This document shows positions 59,601-64,000 of a DNA stretch of 64,000 nt, piece after piece. This DNA is from Saprospiraceae bacterium (GTDB taxonomy: Bacteria; Bacteroidota; Bacteroidia; Chitinophagales; Saprospiraceae). Position 1 is the stretch's first letter. Every line of letters begins with the position of its first letter. Made by a program: the position numbers and the translations under genes. The stretch lies in contig JADKFC010000016.1 of NCBI GenBank assembly GCA_016717655.1, positions 43,106-107,105 of the forward strand. The letters run 5' to 3'. A model generated the notes under the pieces. It saw only the letters and a list, made by a program, of their open reading frames with translations, was not told where the DNA came from and did no database searches.

Positions 59601-60241
59601 TCCCTCCGCCCAATCAACTTATTTTTCAGCGCAAACATCAACAGCCCTACCCTGCTTTTGACATCGAGTTTTTCAAAGAGGGATTCGCGGTAGCCGTCGA
59701 TGGGTTTTGGGACTCAGATTCATGACAGTGGCAATTTCTTTGTAGGTGAGCTCTGAGCAGGACAGGCGGATGAACTCAAGTTCCTTTTCTTTCAGTTGGT
59801 TTTTGATTTGTTCACTTCTGAGGTTTTGCATGAGGGCCTTCGATACTTTTTCGCTTTGGTGAAAGCCAAAAGGTGAGGGTATCGTCGTAGGGCTTTTTGA
59901 GGATTTCGGGTTTTACATCTTTGAGCAGGTGAGCCCTTGACTCCCTTGCGCAACATCTGGATGACGGTGAGGTCTTCATCTTCCATAGACAGGGCAATGA
60001 CGGGGATGTCGGGGTGTTTTGCATGAGCCATTCCATGGTTTTCAATGCCATCCATGACCGGCGTATTTACATCCAGCAGGATGATGTCGGGCATGGCAAG
60101 GCGGGGTCTTGGTGGCGGTGGTGGATCAATTCCCGACCATTGCGTCCAATGAAGTCCACTTCATAATTTTCAAAACGGTTGATTAAAACCTCTAATGCCT
60201 GACAAAGAGGCCGTGGTCGTCTAAGATAAATACTTTTTCAT
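59576..60241 (-). CDS. NarL/FixJ-type response regulator (frameshifted)
   Basis: About 215 aa pieced from several frames; start ATG 60241. Receiver: FILDDHGLFVRALEVLINRF and phosphoacceptor Asp in DIILLDVNTPVMDG, then VIALSMEDEDLTVIQMLRKG. C-terminal LuxR HTH: LTYKEIATVMNLSPKPIDGY RESLFEKLDVKSR. Ends LIGRREVAVLSPF with stop at 59576-59578, inside the palindromic repeat. Starts 11 nt after the kinase stop, so it is the cognate partner. Confidence 0.78.
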
Positions 60242-60252
60242 TTCAATGCTAT

Positions 60253-61640
60253 TCATTCTCTGATGTAAGGGGGGCAAATAATTTGCACCCGGGTACCCTG
60301 GGGTTGCGCTTCAAAAAAGTCAACAGTAGCGCCCAGCAAGCCTGCTCTTGAGATAAGATTGGAAATGCCCATACCTACTCCGTTGGTGGGTTTGGAAAAA
60401 CCAACGCCATTGTCTTCGATATGGATAGAAATATGGTCTTTACCAAAATCAACCACTACATTGAGCAAAGTGGCACGCGCGTGTTTGATGACATTGGATA
60501 GTGCCTCCTGTACCATGCGGAAAAGCAGGATTTCCCGATCAGAGTCGATGGCCGCCACCTCTCCTTTTAATTCGAGAACGGCGGTCGAAAATGTAATCGA
60601 TTGGCCTGTCAACCTCCATTTGAATGGACCTTACCAAGCCATTAAATACGATGTACTCGTGGTTGAGTGATCTGGAGAGCATGCGAATTTGAGCAAAGAA
60701 CCTCGGAAATGAGTTCTGACGTTTCGTATAGAATCCTGGCATCTTCGGTGTTTGAGGGTTGGCTAATGAGGGTCAATTGCATCTTGGCCAGCGAAGGCAG
60801 CTGCCCGATATTGTCGTGCAATTCCCAGGAAATATTTTTGAAGTCCTGTTCCTGGATTTCCCGGTTCGGGTCCGGGCTATGATGGCGTCTAATTCTAATT
60901 GAGACCTTTGTTTTTCCAACAAATACTCAACTTTTTTATGGTGGGCTTTCAGCACAATTTTAATGATAATGCCTACCAGTAAAGAAATACCAGCGAAAAA
61001 CTAACAATGATGATGTTTATATTCGGTTGCCCATCTGATTCCGACAATAAAACTTGTGTACGTATTAACAATTGTAAAATAATAAAACACTCCTGAACAC
61101 CACGTTTTCGATCAAGGCATATTTTCCAAAAAAGATAGGGAGAAACGGAATATAGGAAAACCAGGATGCCAATGCTGATCCAAAATAACGGATCGCTCTA
61201 TTTCTGCTACATCTACGGAATTGAGCCGATCCATAATATACACATATACATTAGAAAGCAAAAGCAGTGATCCTGCGGTATAAGCGAAGAAAAAATAGGC
61301 ATCGCATATAGATTGGAGGTAAAACCATTCTGTCATCCACACTATTATAAATAACACCGCATTAAAAAGTCCTCTAAACAAACTCTTTTTATTGAGGAGG
61401 AAATACAAATAAAAATAACTCAGGAACAGAGCCAAAATGAGACATTGTACACAGATATTATTGGAAACTGAAACTCGAATTGCAATATGCCGCCCAAAAG
61501 TTCAGTGAACGCGGTAACAATCAGCACAATGCGAAACATGCGATCCCTCAGAAGAAACCCCGAGTAAAACAAACTTACTCCCAGGGTGATACACGGATTA
61601 TAATATTAGCTAAATGTAAATATCCATTATTGCTGGGCAT
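60253..61640 (-). CDS. membrane sensor histidine kinase, HisKA_3 type (frameshifted)
   Basis: Pieced from 61640 to 60253. N-terminal membrane half (about six or seven helices: GVSLFYSGFLLRDRMFRIVL, AVLFIIVWMTEWFYLQSICD, YFFFAYTAGSLLLLSNVYVY). Then a coiled linker, the HisKA_3 phospho-acceptor helix WELHDNIGQLPSLAKMQLTL (near 60800), and a HATPase domain (EALSNVIKHARATLLNVVVD, IEDNGVGFSK, GMGISNLISRAGLLGATV). The start ATG overlaps the lipoprotein gene end. Signals sensed are unknown; at least four indels. Confidence 0.75.
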
Positions 61641-62126
61641 CGTTGTTTTGGCGGATAGCCCATATTGCCAAAGTTAAGCAAATATTGGTTTTTTGAGTGT
61701 TTCCTATCTTGATATCTTCATGTGTTATTACTCCATCTTTGACACCACTTTTGTCGAGAGAAAAAAACAAGTCAGTTTACCGGCCTTATCACCATCATTA
61801 GCACCATAAACTCCAAAATAAACCCTCATTCCACTGGGTGTTAAGCTTTGGCTTCATGCTATTTGATTGGCGTATAAAAAATAATTGTGCAATTCTGCAG
61901 CTGAAAACCAGGCATAGGTCTGTACTTCCTTGTCGCATGCCTGAAACTTATTAAGAAAAGTATCAGAGAGCATCTCTGCCTTGTCCCTGTGAATTAATTT
62001 GGGTTGGACAATATTCATGTCCGGAGTAGTATTAATTTCATTACATCCGGTGGCCTCAAAAATAAGTACTAAAAGCAGGAATAATAGTACGTTGCCTCCT
62101 GCTGTTTTTTCGTGTTGTTTACTCAT
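61627..62126 (-). CDS. lipoprotein preceding the two-component genes (frameshifted)
   Basis: ATG 62126 (MSKQHEKTAGGNVLLFLLLV); the lipobox FEATGC puts the lipid-bearing Cys at about residue 28. The open frame continues to 61854 and, after indels, GMRVYFGVYGANDGDKAG … NICLTLAIWAIRQNNDAQQ to the stop at 61627. About 165 aa. Overlaps the kinase ATG by 14 nt, so likely co-expressed; a periplasmic sensory partner is possible. Confidence 0.65.
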
Positions 62127-62360
62127 TAGGTTTAGTTTATTAGGTAAAATAATGGTAAATGTAGGCACACTACCCCATATTGATACCCAGTAATTTCCCC
62201 TTGCAAGAGGGGAAATTTCCCCTTAGAGTTGGATTGATAATCAGGCAGATACCCTGACTTGGGGTTTTTAGTCCTATGCTCAACAGCAAATCTTCTAATA
62301 GTTGAGAAAAACTGTAAGACAGTTGACTCTCTTGCTTATAAGATCAAAAGATATGTGTAA

Positions 62361-62395
62361 AAAAAAGGCCGATCTCATGAAAGGTCGGCCTTTTT
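62361..62395. terminator. rho-independent terminator
   Basis: AAAAAGGCCGATCT-CATGA-A-GGTCGGCCTTTTT: a long near-perfect stem with A- and T-runs. It lies just beyond the stop of the superoxide dismutase gene (62421) on the minus strand and works in either direction. Confidence 0.85.
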
Positions 62396-62420
62396 CATTT
62401 CTGCTATTGCCAATCAATGA

Positions 62421-63428
62421 CTACAAAGTCCCTGGATGGTATGGAAACACATCGTGGAGGGCGGTCAGTTGCTGATTCAGTTCCTTGTCTTTTTGTTTTC
62501 ATTACGGCCTTGTTCAACTTCTCTGCCCTGCTACCAGGTCTGTCAAAGCTTTGTTGATTTCAGGGGTATTAAAAGGGGTAGGAATCTTCCCTTTTTGGAT
62601 GGCCATGGCTTTGAGTGCCATCTCTCCTGAGCGCTGTCTGATGGGCTTGAAGTCTCCTTCTTCAGCCGGGTGGAAGGTGCGGCAATCATCACTTTGTGAA
62701 AATTCCTTTAATTCGGTCTGAGTCTTTTCGATCACTACCATATAGTCATTGGCCGTGGCATTGATGTAATTTTCGTTGACCTGGTTCCAGTTGATTACAT
62801 TCGCTATCGCCGAAAAGGTAGTCTGCTCGTTTGTTTGGTATTTTAGGTAGTAGGCGTGTTCCCAGACATCGATGCCCGCAAAATGGGAATGCCTCTGAAT
62901 GGAGATACATCCATGATGGGTTGTCCTGGTTGGGTGATGGTGCATACCGCCAGTTTTTTATCGGTAGTAAGATACAGCCATGCCCAGCCGGAGCCAAAAC
63001 AGGTTGCCGCTCCTTGTTCAACATTTTTGCATGGCTGTCGAGTCCACCAAGGTCTTTGATCACAGCCATGCCACCTTTGAATCGGGGTTGAAGGCTGTCC
63101 CTTGCCCCAGGATGCTCCAAAATAGGGAGTGATTGTAATGACCACCGGAATTGTTTCTGATGGCTCCTGCCTTTTCAGCTCTCAGCATGATGTCCATCAA
63201 AGGCAGGGTTTCATACTTGGTGCCCGCTAAGGCCTTATTGAGATTGGTAACATACGCCTGGTGGTGGTTTACCGTGAAATTTGATTTCCATGGTTTGGGC
63301 GTCAATAAAAGGGTTCCAGGGCATCTAATTGGTAAGAGCAGTAGCGGTAAAATAAAGGGTCCCGCTGGTTGAGCCCATACCTGGATCGATAAATACCACT
63401 TTAGAACTAGGGTGAAAAATGATCGCAT
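62421..63428 (-). CDS. exported Fe/Mn superoxide dismutase with C-terminal extension (frameshifted)
   Basis: About 330 aa in several frames. Signal-like start MRSFFTLVLKWYLSIQVWAQ, then YQLDALEPFIDAQTMEI, metal His blocks NHHQAYVTNLNKAL and NNSGGHYNHSLFWSIL, GSGWAWLYL, and the Asp/His block IDVWEHAYYLKYQ. Beyond the normal end (WNQVNENYINA), the frame carries on for about 100 residues (YMVVIEKTQTELKEFSQSDD … NQQLTALHDVFPYHPGTL), which I do not recognise. Disproportionates superoxide, probably in the periplasm. 76 nt downstream of the MauG-type peroxidase. Confidence 0.85.
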
Positions 63429-63503
63429 AATTATATTTGTTTAATAGTAGTAACAGTTATATCTAGGGTAGATGGTTCAAAAACGAGGGTCCCTTATCAA
63501 TAC

Positions 63504-64000
63504 TTAATCGGTCAAAGTGGATAAAAAGGCAATCAAAATCGGCCTTTTCGGAAACCAGAAGGGCAATTCCGGCTTAGCACCCGACTGAAGCTGAGCTGCC
63601 AGGGTAACTAATTGTTTAACGCCATTGTTGTAATGGTCCAAAACGGCGTTTAAGTCTGTGAACCTGCCATCGTGCATATAAGGCGCGGTGATGACCACAT
63701 TTCGCAAAGAAGGAACCTTAAACTTGCCCAGATCCAGTGCCGATTCTGTAATTCTGGCCCTGCCTTCGTCAGCGAACTGGGTATCAAGGCCATGTTAAAA
63801 AATTGCTGATTGGTAAAGAAACCCGGTGGCGACAAAGCACATTTTGTTTTATAAGTTTCATATCCCTGGCTTCTGTTGTGGTAAACTCACTTTTTCCTTG
63901 TCTTACCTTATCATATTTGCTGGCCTGTGAAGCCAGCATCCAATTTGAAATTGGGCAAGGGCTTTCCAAAAGCAGGGGTGAGGTAATGGTATCCATGGTT
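63504..64000 (-). CDS. MauG/CcpA-type di-haem cytochrome c peroxidase, 3' part
   Basis: Truncated by the window edge; the gene starts beyond 64000. Visible: AFGKPLPNFKLDA-like residues, FTTTEARDMK, a KCAL-C/H stretch near 63815-63840 where a CxxCH haem site is disrupted by an indel, and the terminal RNVVITAPYMHDGRFTDLNA VLDHYNNGV block typical of this family, followed by LIAFLSTLTD. Periplasmic peroxidase or oxidase; with the superoxide dismutase downstream it suggests an oxidative-stress operon. Confidence 0.78.

Noticed and set aside
60359..60882. + strand ORFs over the kinase gene
   Set aside because: The minus strand encodes clear HisKA_3 and HATPase motifs there.

Overview
The window looks like a chromosomal segment of a Bacteroidota bacterium, probably a Saprospiria/Saprospiraceae relative. 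The signs are very long secreted proteins built from HYR, SprB-like and PKD-like modules, type IX secretion (T9SS) C-terminal sorting domains, AT-rich intergenic DNA with TAnnTTTG-like promoter words, and a sphingolipid-type desaturase. No rRNA, tRNA or CRISPR array was recognised by eye.

Layout. 0-7.3 kb: housekeeping and metabolic genes (MFS exporter, quinone-oxidoreductase-like protein, metallophosphoesterase, hemE, an XRE/S24 regulator, biotin carboxylase, glycerate kinase). 7.3-34.8 kb: five minus-strand genes for secreted proteins. They are a T9SS protein, an about 11 kb HYR/SprB adhesin, a right-handed beta-helix protein, an about 7.2 kb Gly-rich/LamG/HYR adhesin and a GEVED/HYR T9SS protein. 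35-41.9 kb: lipid and amino-acid metabolism (SDR, crotonase, dihydroceramide-desaturase-like enzyme, MFS, DUF697-SHOCT, ilvE, rdgB). 41.9-43.1 kb: a HigBA toxin-antitoxin pair bracketed by palindrome-rich repeats. 43.3-44.4 kb: an EEP-family nuclease/phosphatase.

44.4-59.6 kb is an accessory region. It holds an orphan ParD, three copies (A, B, C) of a long repeat block that separate unrelated cargo genes, integron-type attC-like sites, an OLD-family ATPase/TOPRIM nuclease, a PD-(D/E)XK nuclease, and a small three-gene set containing a SecB-like chaperone and a putative toxin. It ends with remnants of a DnaQ-like exonuclease and HsdM. 59.6-64 kb: a lipoprotein/histidine kinase/response regulator operon, a secreted Fe/Mn superoxide dismutase with a C-terminal extension, and the 3' end of a MauG-type di-haem peroxidase gene.

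Caution. Single-base indels break many genes, including housekeeping ones (MFS, biotin carboxylase, ilvE, superoxide dismutase), and several lie in homopolymers. This looks like uncorrected long-read consensus error rather than mass pseudogenisation. Broken genes are therefore listed as whole loci where both halves read as one protein. Some accessory remnants do look genuinely decayed.

The most interesting part is 45-58.7 kb. It resembles a gene-cassette array (attC-like hairpins at 50.58 and 55.75 kb, weaker ones elsewhere) with no integrase in view, overlaid by a second repeat system (blocks A/B/C with a conserved 13-codon ORF) and carrying defence-like and toxin-chaperone-like cargo.
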